A DNA stretch of 64,000 nt, from positions 7,019,501 to 7,083,500 of the forward strand of contig NZ_JAUSYN010000002.1 in NCBI RefSeq assembly GCF_030816915.1, in the 5' to 3' direction. The stretch's first letter is position 1; every line of letters begins with the position of its first letter. This document shows, in pieces, positions 9,667 to 18,837 of this stretch. The position numbers and the translations under genes were made by a program. Under the pieces are notes generated by a model. That model saw only the letters and a program-made list of their open reading frames with translations. It did not search any database and was not told the origin of the DNA. The stretch is from Streptomyces sp. B3I8 (GTDB lineage Bacteria > Actinomycetota > Actinomycetes > Streptomycetales > Streptomycetaceae).

Positions 9667-10605
9667 TCACTGGTGGTCGTGGGGGCGCGGGGGCCGGTCC
9701 ATGCTCCAGGGCGCCGGACCGGTGCCGTCGCTCCACGCTTGCAGGGTGTCCCGATCGACGCAGAGGATGCCGCACTGCTCTGCGTACTCCACGGCGGGCG
9801 CGGTGAAGTCGCTCGTGCTCACCACGGCGGCGACCTCGGCCTCGTGCACGGTGTAGCAGGTGCCGCCGAAGCGCTGGAGGTCCTGCGAGCCGACCTTGTG
9901 GGTGTCGCCGTAGCGCTTGCACTGGACGACGAGACGCCGGCCGTCGGGAGCGAGCCCCACCACGTCCGCGCCGAGGTCCCCGGCGCCGCCGACCACCTCC
10001 ACCTCCGTGCACCCGTCCCGCTCGCACAGCGCGGCGACCGCCTGCTCGAACGCGTCGGCGTCGAGCAGACCGTAGTCGACGGTGGTGTAGCGCACGGGGT
10101 CGGGATCCGGGCCGGGGTCGGGTCCGGGAACGAGGCCGAGGCCGGGGGCCGGGTCGGGGCGGAGGCCCGGTGCGCCCTCCGGTGCGAACTCCGTGGCGAC
10201 GGGCGCGGGTTCGGCCGGGGCGCATCCGACGGGTGCGGGCTCGGCCGCCCGGGGACCGGCGGTGACGGGGGCCGGTTCCAGCGAGTCCAGCGACTCCAGG
10301 GCCGTCGTCGTCGCCGCGTCGAACGCGGTGATCGCGTTGCGTGCGGCCCGTCGCGCAGCTCGTCGCGCGGAGAAGCCGCGGCGCCCCTGCCGCAGGGCGA
10401 ACGCGACGGACGACAGCACCACCAGACACAACGCCACCGCCGGCACCGGCCGGTGGGCCGCGGCCCGCGCGGCCGTCCGCGCGGCGAGCCCCGACCCCAC
10501 CACCGCCAGGGCGAGCAGAGCGAAGAACAGCGAGGTCCGCCGCAGATCGAAATCGCGGCCGCGGCGTCGCGCACGTATCCGGCGCACAGGCGTGGTGGTG
10601 GTCAT
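9667..10605 (-). CDS. membrane-anchored Mrr-like restriction endonuclease-fold protein
   Basis: 312-residue protein with two N-terminal membrane helices (about residues 20-60), a basic Arg-rich region, a Pro/Asp/Glu-rich spacer, and a C-terminal Mrr_cat domain. The PD-(D/E)xK elements are visible as GDLGADVVGL and LVVQCKRYGD (the Gln-x-Lys form), followed by DLQRFGGTCY and VVSTSDFTAPA. Families of this architecture are common in Streptomyces; their target is unknown, and the nuclease could act on foreign or modified DNA near the membrane. ATG 10605 is preferred over GTG 10632 because a G-rich ribosome site lies between them. No methylase is adjacent, so this is not a classical restriction system. 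Confidence 0.82.
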   Translation of the reverse strand: MTTTTPVRRIRARRRGRDFDLRRTSLFFALLALAVVGSGLAARTAARAAAHRPVPAVALCLVVLSSVAFALRQGRRGFSARRAARRAARNAITAFDAATTTALESLDSLEPAPVTAGPRAAEPAPVGCAPAEPAPVATEFAPEGAPGLRPDPAPGLGLVPGPDPGPDPDPVRYTTVDYGLLDADAFEQAVAALCERDGCTEVEVVGGAGDLGADVVGLAPDGRRLVVQCKRYGDTHKVGSQDLQRFGGTCYTVHEAEVAAVVSTSDFTAPAVEYAEQCGILCVDRDTLQAWSDGTGPAPWSMDRPPRPHDHQ

Positions 10606-10749
10606 GGACGGCGGTCCCCCCTCGCGGATCACACTCCGAAGATCACTCTCCTCGAACGTGTGCCCAAGATCGCCGGAATATGCCGAACCCCGGCGGGACG
10701 CGTGATGCCGTACGTGTCCCGCCGGGGTGATCAGGTGCCGCGGCCTCGC

Positions 10750-12822
10750 TCAGCGGCGTGCGGTGTAACGCCGTGAACGGAGCAGCACCACCAGACCGGC
10801 GCAGAGCATCAGGGCGCCGGCCGCGGCGGGCCAGAGCTGCGACCCGGTCTCGGCCAGGCTGCCCTGCGAACCCTCGGCCTGCGGTACGGGGTTGACCGAA
10901 CCCACCGAGTCCTGGTCGTCACCGCCCTCGGCACGGGAGACCGCGGAAGGGGAAGCAGAGCCGTCGGGCGCCGTGCCGGCCTCCGTGCGCCGGGCGTCGG
11001 ACGCCACGGTCGACTCGGACTTCGGGGTGTCGGCCCCGGCCCCGGCCTTGGTGTCGGCGGTGCCGCCGGACGTCACGGCCCCGTCATCGGACCCCTTGGC
11101 GTCACCCTGCCCGTTCTGCCCGTTCTGCGTGCCGCCCTTGCCCGGGGTCTCGGTTGCGCCGCCGTTTCCGGTGTCGCCCTTCCCGCCGTTGTCGTCTTCC
11201 TTGCCGTCGTCACCGCCCTTGCCGTCGTCCTTCGTCCCGCCGTCGTCGTTCTTTCCGTCGTCGCCCTTGCCGCCGGTGTCGTCGCCCTTGTCGTCACCGG
11301 TCCCGTTCGCCGGCGGGGCGCCGGCGCCGCAGGTTCGGCCCTTGTTGAGGCAGTCCACGACCTGGTCCATCAGGCTCTGGTCCATGATGTTGATGAAGTC
11401 GTCGTGGTCGTTGATCGGCTTGTGCAACTGCTCGGGGAATCCGTCGACGGCGTAGGCGTTCTTCACCTGTCCGTTCTCGACGGTCGGGGCCGGGACGTCG
11501 TACACGAGGCGCATGGTGAGCTGCGGGATCGCCTTGAAACCATTGGCGCAGTTGCCGTCCGCGTCGGCGAAGGCCATGTGCGTGCGGTGGTTGGCGCTGT
11601 CGGTGTTCTGGCCGTCCCAGCAGCTCTGGAAGGAGAACGAGCGGACCACGTCACTGCCCTTGGGGCAGATCGGGTACTTGTCCGTGAGCTGGACCTTGTT
11701 CTCGAAGCCGGTGCAGCTGAAGTGCGCGTTGGCGTTGGCGGGGCCGTTGGTGAAGGCCTTCGCGTCACCGGTGATGATGCGCAGGAACTTCGGCATGGCG
11801 ACGACCTTCGAGGCCGGGCTGCCGACGTACTTGATCTCGGCCTGCTTGGCGGTGAGGATCCTGCCGACGTTGCCCTCCTTGCCGCCGCCGTCGCTGTTCT
11901 GGTCGAAGTCCTGCGTACCGTCCTGGACGCGGACCACCGGCCAGTAGTACGCCGACTTGTCGCCCTGCTCCTTGCAGGAGGTGGCGGCCGCCGCGAACGT
12001 GTCGTTGTTCGAGAAGGCGTTGATGTCCTGGTTGCCCACGTAGTCGTGCAGGTGGTGCGCGCCGTTGGTCACGCCGGGCGCCGCGATGACGTTGTCGGTG
12101 TTGTAGTTCTTGTTCCCGTTGACCCCGCAGTCCGTGAGGAACGAACCCCGGGAGGCGTCCGCCCGCGCCGCCGGGGGGCTGCTCACGTTCGGCTTCACGG
12201 TGCGGATGTCGACGAAGTCCGAGGCGTCCGGACCGTTGCCGTTGCCGGCGCTCGGCGGCGCGGTGCCGCCACCGTTGCCCTCACCCTTGTCGGCATTGCC
12301 CGCGTCGCCGGAGCCCGCGTCGCCGGTGCTGCTGTCGCCGGCGGTGCCGCCCGGGGCGGTCTTCACCTCGCAGGCGGCCAAGTCGTCCAGCCCCGAGGGA
12401 GGCCGGCCGGTGGTCCTGTCGATGGAGTCGGTGATCCGGCCGATGCTCTCCGCCCGCGACTTCCGCAGCGGATCGAGGACTTCGCCCTTCACCTTCTCCC
12501 CGGCGGCGTCGCCGGACGCGGTACCCATCCGGGTCAGCCGCTGATAGGCGTCGGTGATCTGAGTGTCCATCGCGGCCAGGTCGTCGCTCACACCGGCCAG
12601 GGCCTTCTCCGGCAACTTGGGCAGGTGGTCGGCGACTTCGGGACAGTCGATGGTGCTCCCGGCGGCGCCGGCCGGTAGCTGTGCCGTCTCCGCCGCATTC
12701 GTCTCGGTCGCCGACGCGTAGGTGTTGACCGCGATCAGACCGGCCCCGCCGAGCATCAGTGCGATCGCCGCCGCCGTACTGCGCCGCGCGGCCTTCGGTC
12801 TCCTGCGGGTCCCTCCGGTCAC
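10750..12822 (-). CDS. secreted DUF1996 protein with LAETG cell-wall sorting signal
   Basis: 690-residue surface protein. GTG 12822 follows GAGGAGGAAG. The N-terminus has basic residues and a hydrophobic signal segment (AAIALMLGGAGLIAVNTYASA), then a coiled, Ala/Asp-rich region, and a DUF1996 domain from about residue 215 (SFLTDCGVN, HHLHDYVGN, YYWPVV, CSGTGF-like cysteine segments, PICP). A long Asp/Gly/Lys-rich repeat tract follows, then LAETG at 656-660, a membrane helix and an Arg-rich tail. LAxTG is the motif used by class E sortases in streptomycetes, so the protein is predicted to be anchored to the wall. The role of DUF1996 is not established; fungal and bacterial members are extracellular. 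Confidence 0.88.
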   Translation of the reverse strand: MTGGTRRRPKAARRSTAAAIALMLGGAGLIAVNTYASATETNAAETAQLPAGAAGSTIDCPEVADHLPKLPEKALAGVSDDLAAMDTQITDAYQRLTRMGTASGDAAGEKVKGEVLDPLRKSRAESIGRITDSIDRTTGRPPSGLDDLAACEVKTAPGGTAGDSSTGDAGSGDAGNADKGEGNGGGTAPPSAGNGNGPDASDFVDIRTVKPNVSSPPAARADASRGSFLTDCGVNGNKNYNTDNVIAAPGVTNGAHHLHDYVGNQDINAFSNNDTFAAAATSCKEQGDKSAYYWPVVRVQDGTQDFDQNSDGGGKEGNVGRILTAKQAEIKYVGSPASKVVAMPKFLRIITGDAKAFTNGPANANAHFSCTGFENKVQLTDKYPICPKGSDVVRSFSFQSCWDGQNTDSANHRTHMAFADADGNCANGFKAIPQLTMRLVYDVPAPTVENGQVKNAYAVDGFPEQLHKPINDHDDFINIMDQSLMDQVVDCLNKGRTCGAGAPPANGTGDDKGDDTGGKGDDGKNDDGGTKDDGKGGDDGKEDDNGGKGDTGNGGATETPGKGGTQNGQNGQGDAKGSDDGAVTSGGTADTKAGAGADTPKSESTVASDARRTEAGTAPDGSASPSAVSRAEGGDDQDSVGSVNPVPQAEGSQGSLAETGSQLWPAAAGALMLCAGLVVLLRSRRYTARR

Positions 12823-13084
12823 GACTTCCTCCTCGACTTGCCACCGGACAGGGCGGAACCGCCCTCGGGCTCTATACGGAGCCGGGACACAGGATGTTCA
12901 CAGCAGTCTCAGGAAAATCAAGGTTCCGTGATTGCGCGCGGCCGCGCGGGGGAAGGGCGCCTCGGCGCGGGCGGCGCACCGAAGTTGACGGTGTCTCGCG
13001 CCACCCGGCCGAGGGAGCACAGACCGGGCTGTTCGGCCGTCTCGGTCGTTCCGCACTCTCGACCGGCCGTTCGGCCTCCCGGGT

Positions 13085-13639
13085 TCAGCCGGGGAGCTTG
13101 GCCTTCAGGCCCTTCGCGCCGGCCCGGACGCTGCCCGCCGCGGCCCCGGGAAGCGCGCCCATCCGGGCCGAGCGGTGCACCAGCCTCGCCTCGCGCCGCA
13201 ACTCCTTGGCGGTGTGCCGGCCGCGCCACAACAGGGACGGGACGCCACCGGTGTCGTCCGCGGCGACGAGGAGTCCGCCCAGCATCGACACGTTCTTGAG
13301 GAAGTGGATGCGCTGCTGGGCGCGGTCGGCGTCGTCCTCCGCCTCCCAGAAACGGTGGGCCGCCAGCGTCGTCGGCACGAGCGTGCCGGCGAGGGCCAGG
13401 GCGGAGAGCCGGGGCATGCGGCCGAGCCCCAGCAGCAGGCCGGCCGCGACCTGAACGGCACCGTTGAGCCGTACGGACTGCAGGGTGCTGTCGGGCAGCA
13501 CCTTCACACGGTCGGACAGGGGCTGGACCACGGACTCGGCGGCCTCTGCCACCCGCTCCGGGTGACGGACGGAGTCCAGGCCGCCCGTGATGAACATGGA
13601 GGCCAGCATCGGACGGCCCAGCACTCGCAACAGACTCAT
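13085..13639 (-). CDS. DoxX-family membrane protein
   Basis: 184-residue integral membrane protein of the DoxX family. MLASMFITGGLDSVRHPE is the family's N-terminal signature, followed by three further hydrophobic segments (VQVAAGLLLGLGR, LSALALAGTLVPTTLAAH, FLKNVSMLGGLLVAA) and a basic cytoplasmic tail. GAGAGG precedes ATG 13639. Relatives are linked to redox homeostasis at the membrane in mycobacteria; a specific role here is not evident. The 262 bases upstream of this gene's stop, up to the DUF1996 start, hold no gene. Confidence 0.87.
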   Translation of the reverse strand: MSLLRVLGRPMLASMFITGGLDSVRHPERVAEAAESVVQPLSDRVKVLPDSTLQSVRLNGAVQVAAGLLLGLGRMPRLSALALAGTLVPTTLAAHRFWEAEDDADRAQQRIHFLKNVSMLGGLLVAADDTGGVPSLLWRGRHTAKELRREARLVHRSARMGALPGAAAGSVRAGAKGLKAKLPG

Positions 13640-13797
13640 GGTCGAACCTCTCGGACAGGTGGGACGGCTAGGACGGGCGCATTCGCGCGGCGCGGCACAC
13701 AGGACCAGCAGCGGGACCAGGACCGCGCGCGGCCAGTGCCGGGTTCCCCACCGGCCCGGCGGTCAATCCGTCCCGCCGTCGCACCGCCACCGGCCCG

Positions 13798-14367
13798 TCA
13801 CCGCTCGGGCCGCACCGTCGCTCGCGTCTCGTCGGTGAGGTGACGGGTGTCGAGCGGCAGCCGCAGGGCGTTGCGCCGGTGCGCCGCCTTCCAGTCGGCC
13901 TCCAGCGGCGAGGGCGGGACCGCGAGGACCGGGCAGGCGGCATGGGCGACGCAGTACCGGCTCACCGAGGGCGACAGCAGGCGGTGCAGCCGCCCGCGCC
14001 GGCCGGCGCCGACGACCAGGAGGTCACCGGCACGGTCGGCGATCTGCACCAGGGCCCGCCCGGCCGGCCCCCGTCCGAGGACGGCCCGCAGCGGCACCCC
14101 GGGTCCCGCCGTGCCGAACGTCTCGTGGAGCACCGTCAGCAGGGCGCGCCTGGCCGCCCGCCGCCACTCGTCGAGCAGGGGTTCGATACCGGCCGGGCGG
14201 TGGGCGGTGAGCTCCCCGCCCGGTACGTCCCAGGCGAGCACGGCCCACATTTCGGCGCCCCTGCGCCGGGCTTCCTCGGCGGCCCGGTACAGGGCCGTTC
14301 GGCTGCTGAGGGAATCGCTCGCACCGACCACGACACGAGCGGCTTCCACACCGTCGGCTTCAGACAT
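13798..14367 (-). CDS. universal stress protein
   Basis: Single-domain UspA-type protein of 189 residues. VVVGASDSLSSRTAL at the N-terminus and the nucleotide-binding loop VVGAGRRGRLHRLLSPSVS near residue 120-140 fit the ATP-binding subclass. ATG 14367 is preceded by GGTGAGG. A C-terminal basic tail of about 25 residues extends beyond the usual last strand. It is monocistronic and transcribed away from the following membrane-protein gene, sharing a 312-base divergent region. Confidence 0.88.
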   Translation of the reverse strand: MSEADGVEAARVVVGASDSLSSRTALYRAAEEARRRGAEMWAVLAWDVPGGELTAHRPAGIEPLLDEWRRAARRALLTVLHETFGTAGPGVPLRAVLGRGPAGRALVQIADRAGDLLVVGAGRRGRLHRLLSPSVSRYCVAHAACPVLAVPPSPLEADWKAAHRRNALRLPLDTRHLTDETRATVRPER

Positions 14368-14574
14368 GACCTCACCGTTCCACGTGTTCGTCTCCCGGAC
14401 CGCCGCGCACACCCGCGTGCGCCGCTCCCACGGGCGACGTTTGCCCGGAGAGGGCCGTCCGGCTCACTCCCGGCACGGACCTTCCGGGTACCCGCTCGAC
14501 GGCGGTGCGCACGTCCGTGTTCGGCCACGCCGACCCCGCGGGGCATGAGGACGGCTCCGGGAGCCGGACACTCA

Positions 14575-14604
14575 CTGTCAGATCCGGTCGACCGACCGTA
14601 CACT
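14575..14604 (+). promoter_or_regulatory. candidate promoter in divergent gap 14368-14679
   Basis: CTGTCA at 14575-14580 and TACACT at 14599-14604, 18 bases apart, resemble a housekeeping sigma-factor promoter for the rightward membrane protein. Apart from this and the direct repeat just downstream, nothing else is seen in the 312-base stretch. Confidence 0.45.
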
Positions 14605-14607
14605 GCA

Positions 14608-14661
14608 ACCCACGCGTGCGCGGGCCGGGTTGGGACTGCGACCCGCGCGTGCGCGGCCGGG
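14608..14661. repeat. direct repeat in the leader of the membrane-protein gene
   Basis: Two copies of a 21-22-base unit with core CGCGTGCGCG (14608-14629 and 14641-14661), 33 bases apart centre to centre, lie just downstream of the candidate promoter and just before the start codon. They could be a regulator-binding pair or an mRNA structure. Confidence 0.5.
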
Positions 14662-14679
14662 GTGAGTGGGGGGAACGGC

Positions 14680-16608
14680 ATGTCCGGGGATCAGTACGGC
14701 ACGTCCGGATTCGGCGGCGACGACAGAGCCGGCGGCAGCAGAGACGACGGAACCGGCGACGGCAGAACGGGTGACCGGCCGGAAGCGCCCGGAGGACGGC
14801 CGGGTGGCGAGCCCGCAGGCCGGGCCGGCGCGGCCGGGAACCGGTCGGACGCGGGCTGGAGCCGACCCGTCCCGCTCCAGGGCGGTCGGCCCGAGCCGCC
14901 CGGGACGCCGTACGGCCCACCGGGCATTCCGCCCGGCCCCGCGGGACCTCCGTCGGCCCCGTACGGCACCCCGGACACCCCGGGCACCCCGGACGGGTCG
15001 CCCGGCACGCCGTACGGGGACGGATTCCACGTTCCGCCCATGCCCTCCTCCCCGCCGCCCGCCCCCGCGGACGGCCCGCGGGCCGCCGCCGTGGCACTGC
15101 TGAACCTCAGCGGTCTCGGGCTCGGGTACGCGCTCGTCCGCCGCCCGCTCGCGGCCCTGCTGTGCTGCGCCGCGACCGCCGGCCTGCTCCTCGTCGCGCT
15201 GCCCGCGGACCCGGACGGCGTCCCGGCGCTCGCCCTCGTCCTCTACGCCGTCCTCCTCCTCGCCGCCGCCGCCCACGGGGCCGTGGTGGGCCTGCGCACC
15301 CGGCTCGCGTGGCCGCCGCGGACCCCCCTGGCCCTCGCGCTCGGCGTCCTGCTCCTCGCCGTCCCCGCGGGCGGCGCCGTGTTGTACGACGGCGCCCGCG
15401 ACGAGGCCACCGAGCAGATGCTCCTGGACCGGCTGGACCGCGCCGACCACTTGGTGGAGGCCGCCTCCGAGCAGCCGTTCGAGGAGGCCAGGGCCGACTA
15501 CCGCCGCGCCCTGAACGCCTACGACGCCCTCGCCACGGACCACCCCGGCTCCCGCGCCGCCGCTCGTGTGCCCGACCGGCTGCACGACTTCTACACGGCG
15601 GTCGGTGCGCCCTACGCGCGTCGCCAGTACTGCGACGCCGTGCCGGCGCTCACCTTCCTGCGCACCGTGCCCCGCACGGTCGGCCGCGAGCAGCTCGGCC
15701 CGCTGACCCGCTGGCCCGACGACCGGCTGGCCACCTCCCTCTACCGCTGCGCGTCGGACGGGCTCACCTCCGGCGACGGCGGTGGCTCGGGCGGCGGCGA
15801 CGGCGGCGCGGAATGGCCGGGGCTCTTCGGGGACCTGCTGACCACGTTCCCGCGGTCCGCGCAGGCGGCCGAGGTGGAACCGGCCGTGAAGTCGGCGGTC
15901 GGCAAGGCGGTCGAGGCCGTGGACGGGAAGGAACCGTGCACCGCGGTCTCCCGGCTCGAAGGCCTCTCCGCGCAGATCACCGATCTGCCGGGGGAGGAGG
16001 CCGGTGTGGACGAGGCCCTGGCCAAGGACGCCGACCGGGCCGGCCGGGGCGCCGACGAAGGCGCCTACGCCTGCGGCGTCGACGAGTACAAGGACAAGGA
16101 CTTCGACGCGGCCCTCAAGAGCATGAACGACTTCCTCGAGCACAACAGGCATCACAAGAACCGGGCCCGCGCCCAGAAGATCGCCATCGCCGCGGAGGTC
16201 GCGCAGACCGTCCCGGCCGCGGGCAGGCGGCTGCCCACGACGGCCTCCGGCGGGAGCATCTCGGTCACGGTCAAGAACGACAGCCCCGACGACATCAGGG
16301 TCCTCTACACGGGCCCGGTCACCGGCAGTTTCACCCTCGGGGGATGCGGCGGCTGCACGGAGTACGACTGGGGCAGCACCCTGTCCCCCGGCTTCGAGCC
16401 GTGCGGCAGGAGCGGCCGGCACTACCCGCAACGGACGATCACGCTGCCCGCCGGCACGACGTACTTCGTCCACAAGTCCCGCTCCGGCTCGACCACCACG
16501 ACGCCGTCGTCCGACACGGCCGAGCTCCGCCCCGGGTACGTGTATACGGAATGCGCCTATACGACACGGGGACTGGGCGCCGGCACGGGCACGGGCAGCG
16601 ACGTCTGA
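14680..16608 (+). CDS. membrane protein of unknown function, Pro/Gly-rich N-terminus
   Basis: 642 residues. ATG 14680 has a GGGGGGAAC site; in-frame GTG 14662 is an alternative. Residues 1-125 are disordered Gly/Pro/Asp-rich sequence. Four hydrophobic segments follow (about 130-240), the last ending in VLYDGARDEATEQM. The remainder is probably extracytoplasmic: a helical region with TPR-like spacing (DYRRALNAYDALA, DEYKDKDFDAALKSMNDFLEHN) and a C-terminal beta domain with paired cysteines (GGCGGCTEYDW, PGYVYTECAY). I recognise no named family. The helical repeats resemble periplasmic scaffold segments; binding partners are unknown. Confidence 0.8.
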   Translation: MSGDQYGTSGFGGDDRAGGSRDDGTGDGRTGDRPEAPGGRPGGEPAGRAGAAGNRSDAGWSRPVPLQGGRPEPPGTPYGPPGIPPGPAGPPSAPYGTPDTPGTPDGSPGTPYGDGFHVPPMPSSPPPAPADGPRAAAVALLNLSGLGLGYALVRRPLAALLCCAATAGLLLVALPADPDGVPALALVLYAVLLLAAAAHGAVVGLRTRLAWPPRTPLALALGVLLLAVPAGGAVLYDGARDEATEQMLLDRLDRADHLVEAASEQPFEEARADYRRALNAYDALATDHPGSRAAARVPDRLHDFYTAVGAPYARRQYCDAVPALTFLRTVPRTVGREQLGPLTRWPDDRLATSLYRCASDGLTSGDGGGSGGGDGGAEWPGLFGDLLTTFPRSAQAAEVEPAVKSAVGKAVEAVDGKEPCTAVSRLEGLSAQITDLPGEEAGVDEALAKDADRAGRGADEGAYACGVDEYKDKDFDAALKSMNDFLEHNRHHKNRARAQKIAIAAEVAQTVPAAGRRLPTTASGGSISVTVKNDSPDDIRVLYTGPVTGSFTLGGCGGCTEYDWGSTLSPGFEPCGRSGRHYPQRTITLPAGTTYFVHKSRSGSTTTTPSSDTAELRPGYVYTECAYTTRGLGAGTGTGSDV

Positions 16609-16659
16609 GCACTCACCCCACCCGCTCCCGCGTGGTCCCGAGTGGTCCCGCGCGAGGGC

Positions 16660-17499
16660 TCAGTGCGCCGGCGTCTGCGTGCCGAGGACCGTCAGCAGCG
16701 CCAGCCGGTCGGCGTCCTCGCTGCCCGGCTCCGCCGTGTACACCATGATCCGCAGATCGCTGCCGGACACGGAGAGCACGTCGCAGTCCAGCATCACGGC
16801 CCCCACCCGCGGGTGATCGATGATCTTGCGCGCCGCCTCGTGCACACCGACCGCCCCGGAGTCCCACAGCTCGGCGAACCGCTCGCTCCGCGCCCGCAGC
16901 CCGGCCACCAGATCCCGCAGCCGCGGATCGTCGGGGTAGCGGGCGACGGTCGCCCGCACATCGGCCACGAGCGCCCGCTCGAACGCCCGCAACGACTCCG
17001 GGGTGTGCCGGGCACGGCTGCCCGGCCCGACGAAGTGCCGCCACACACTGTCGCGTTCATTGCCCCGCCACCCCGACGGATCGCCCATCAGCGCCGCGTA
17101 CGGCGGATTGGCGAACAGCAGCGTCCAGGACGCGTCGAAGACCGCGACCGGCGTCTCCGCCAGCCGGTCCAGCATCCGCTGCACGCTCGGCGTCACATGG
17201 GTCGGCACGGTGTTGCCGCCCGGCGCGAGCAACCCGGCCAGCCGGAACAGATGGGCCCGCTCGGTGCCCGACAGCCGCAGCGCCCGCGCGAGCGCCTCGA
17301 CGACCTGGGGCGAGGGGTTCGACGCCCGGCCCTGTTCGAGTCGGGTGACGTAGTCGACCGAGATGCCGGCCAGCATGGCCAGCTCCTCGCGGCGCAGCCC
17401 CGCCGCCCGCCGCTGCCCGCCGGCCGGGAGCCCGGCCGCCTCCGGGGACACCCGGTCCCGCCAGCGGCGCACCGCACCGCCGAATTCCCCTGTGGCCAT
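16660..17499 (-). CDS. XRE-family regulator with MmyB-like ligand domain
   Basis: 279-residue DNA-binding regulator. The N-terminal helix-turn-helix is LRREELAMLAGISVDYVTRL with EQGRASNPSPQVVEALARAL; the rest (VAVFDASWTLLFANPPYAALM, NERDSVWRHF, RSERFAELWDSG, HPRVGAVMLDCDVL) is the MmyB-like sensor domain, often PAS-like with a small-molecule pocket. ATG 17499 begins right before the HTH; longer versions run antisense through the neighbouring SDR. The gene is divergent from the SDR across 102 bases, the standard arrangement in streptomycetes in which this regulator represses the adjacent oxidoreductase. Confidence 0.9.
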   Translation of the reverse strand: MATGEFGGAVRRWRDRVSPEAAGLPAGGQRRAAGLRREELAMLAGISVDYVTRLEQGRASNPSPQVVEALARALRLSGTERAHLFRLAGLLAPGGNTVPTHVTPSVQRMLDRLAETPVAVFDASWTLLFANPPYAALMGDPSGWRGNERDSVWRHFVGPGSRARHTPESLRAFERALVADVRATVARYPDDPRLRDLVAGLRARSERFAELWDSGAVGVHEAARKIIDHPRVGAVMLDCDVLSVSGSDLRIMVYTAEPGSEDADRLALLTVLGTQTPAH

Positions 17500-17532
17500 G
17501 CTCCCCAGTGTGCCCGGTCCGCCGCCCGGCCA

Positions 17533-17553
17533 CCTGGTACCGCTGGTCCCAGG
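17533..17553. promoter_or_regulatory. candidate operator between XRE regulator and SDR
   Basis: A short inverted repeat (CCTGG at 17533-17537, CCAGG at 17549-17553) encloses a direct repeat CTGGTAC/CTGGTCC; a further CCTGGCA occurs at about 17565. It is centred between the divergent starts and could be the regulator's site. Confidence 0.4.
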
Positions 17554-17601
17554 AAGCGGGGACTCCTGGCAGGCCCCGCCGCACCGGCGCAGCCTGGACC
17601 C

Positions 17602-18312
17602 ATGACCACGACACTGATCACCGGGGCCAACAAGGGCCTCGGCTTCGAGACCGCCCGCCGCCTCATCGAAGCGGGCCACACCGTTTACCTCGGCAGCCGG
17701 GACGCCGAACGCGGCCGCCGCGCCGCCGATACGCTCGGCGCCCGCCCGCTCCTCATCGACGTCACCGACGACGCATCCGTCGCCGCGGCGGCCGAGACCG
17801 TCGAGGCGGACGGCGCCGGTCTGGACGTACTGATCAACAACGCCGGGATCGAGGGCCGGGGCCCCGGCAACAGCGTCATCGGTGCCGCGGACGTCACCGC
17901 CGACATGATGCGCGAGACGTTCGAGACGAACGTCTTCGGCACGGTCCGCGTCACCCACGCCTTCCTGCCGCTGCTGCGCCGCTCCGCCGCCCCGGTGATG
18001 GTCAACGTCAGCAGCGGCCTCGCCTCGCTGACCGGCCTGAGCACCCCGGGCACACCGGCGTACGGCTATCCGGGCGTCGCCTATCCCGCCTCGAAGGCGG
18101 CGGTCAACATGGTCACCGTGCAGTTCGCGAAGGCGTTCCCCGGGATGCGGATCAACGCCGTCGAGCCCGGCTTCACCAAGACGGACCTCAACGGGAACAC
18201 GGGGATCCAGACCGTGGAGGAGGGGGCCGAGATCATCGTACGGATGGCGCAGGTGGGTGCGGACGGTCCCACGGGCGGCTACTTCGCCGCAGACGGCCCG
18301 CTTCCGTGGTGA
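17602..18312 (+). CDS. short-chain dehydrogenase/reductase
   Basis: 236-residue classical SDR. LITGANKGLGFETARRL is the cofactor-binding loop (TGxxxGxG), NNAGIEG the structural NAG motif, VNVSSGLASL carries the catalytic Ser and YPGVAYPASKAAVNM the Tyr-x3-Lys. The acidic/Arg pattern after strand 2 (GSRDAERG) suggests NADP(H). Likely target of the divergent regulator. Substrate unknown. Confidence 0.92.
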   Translation: MTTTLITGANKGLGFETARRLIEAGHTVYLGSRDAERGRRAADTLGARPLLIDVTDDASVAAAAETVEADGAGLDVLINNAGIEGRGPGNSVIGAADVTADMMRETFETNVFGTVRVTHAFLPLLRRSAAPVMVNVSSGLASLTGLSTPGTPAYGYPGVAYPASKAAVNMVTVQFAKAFPGMRINAVEPGFTKTDLNGNTGIQTVEEGAEIIVRMAQVGADGPTGGYFAADGPLPW

Positions 18313-18452
18313 CCTGGGGCACCCCGGGCGCCCGCGGCGCGGGCCGTTGACGGACGCGCGTCCGCCCGCGCCGGGCAGGCCGCCACCGGGGCGTGCCCGG
18401 CCCGCCGCGGGCGGGGGGACTCCTGTCTGTCTCGGGCCGACGGCCGCCGCGG

Positions 18453-18599
18453 TCAGCGGCGTGTGCGCAGCTTGCTCAGCAGGCCCCGCGCCTGGGCGCG
18501 GCGGCGCGGGTCGGCGGCCTGGCGGCGCGCCTGGTCGATGGTCCGCCGGCCCTGTGGGCTCCTGGCGAACTGCTTGATGCGTTCCATGACTGAGGGCAT
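18453..18599 (-). CDS. small basic protein, conserved in streptomycetes
   Basis: 48 residues: MPSVMERIKQFARSPQGRR then a basic, Ala/Arg-rich helix ending LLSKLRTRR. GGGGAGGAAC lies directly before ATG 18599, and longer versions only add unrelated sequence. From memory, short proteins with the same SPQGRR segment occur widely in Streptomyces; function unknown. The charge suggests nucleic-acid or membrane-surface binding. Confidence 0.7.
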   Translation of the reverse strand: MPSVMERIKQFARSPQGRRTIDQARRQAADPRRRAQARGLLSKLRTRR

Positions 18600-18837
18600 G
18601 ACGTTCCTCCCCGGCCGGTGGGCCGGCACGGCCTCCGCGCCTTCGGTCGGCGTTCGCGTTCTTCCTCGCGTGTACTCCCTGTCCCGGCTACCCCGCATCG
18701 GCCGCCCGGCACCTGTGCGATGCCGTTCCGGGCGTCATAAGGCGCGCGGTTGTGGGAACCCGTGGATCACCGGCGACGCGTACAGCGGCGTCACGACCGT
18801 TGCCGTCCCGGCAACCGCTCGAAGCAAGGAGGCATCC

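Noticed and set aside
12823..13084. Possible gene in the 262-base gap between DUF1996 and DoxX
   Set aside because: Available frames lack ribosome sites and domain features; only a weak TATAGA-like hexamer for the leftward gene is visible.
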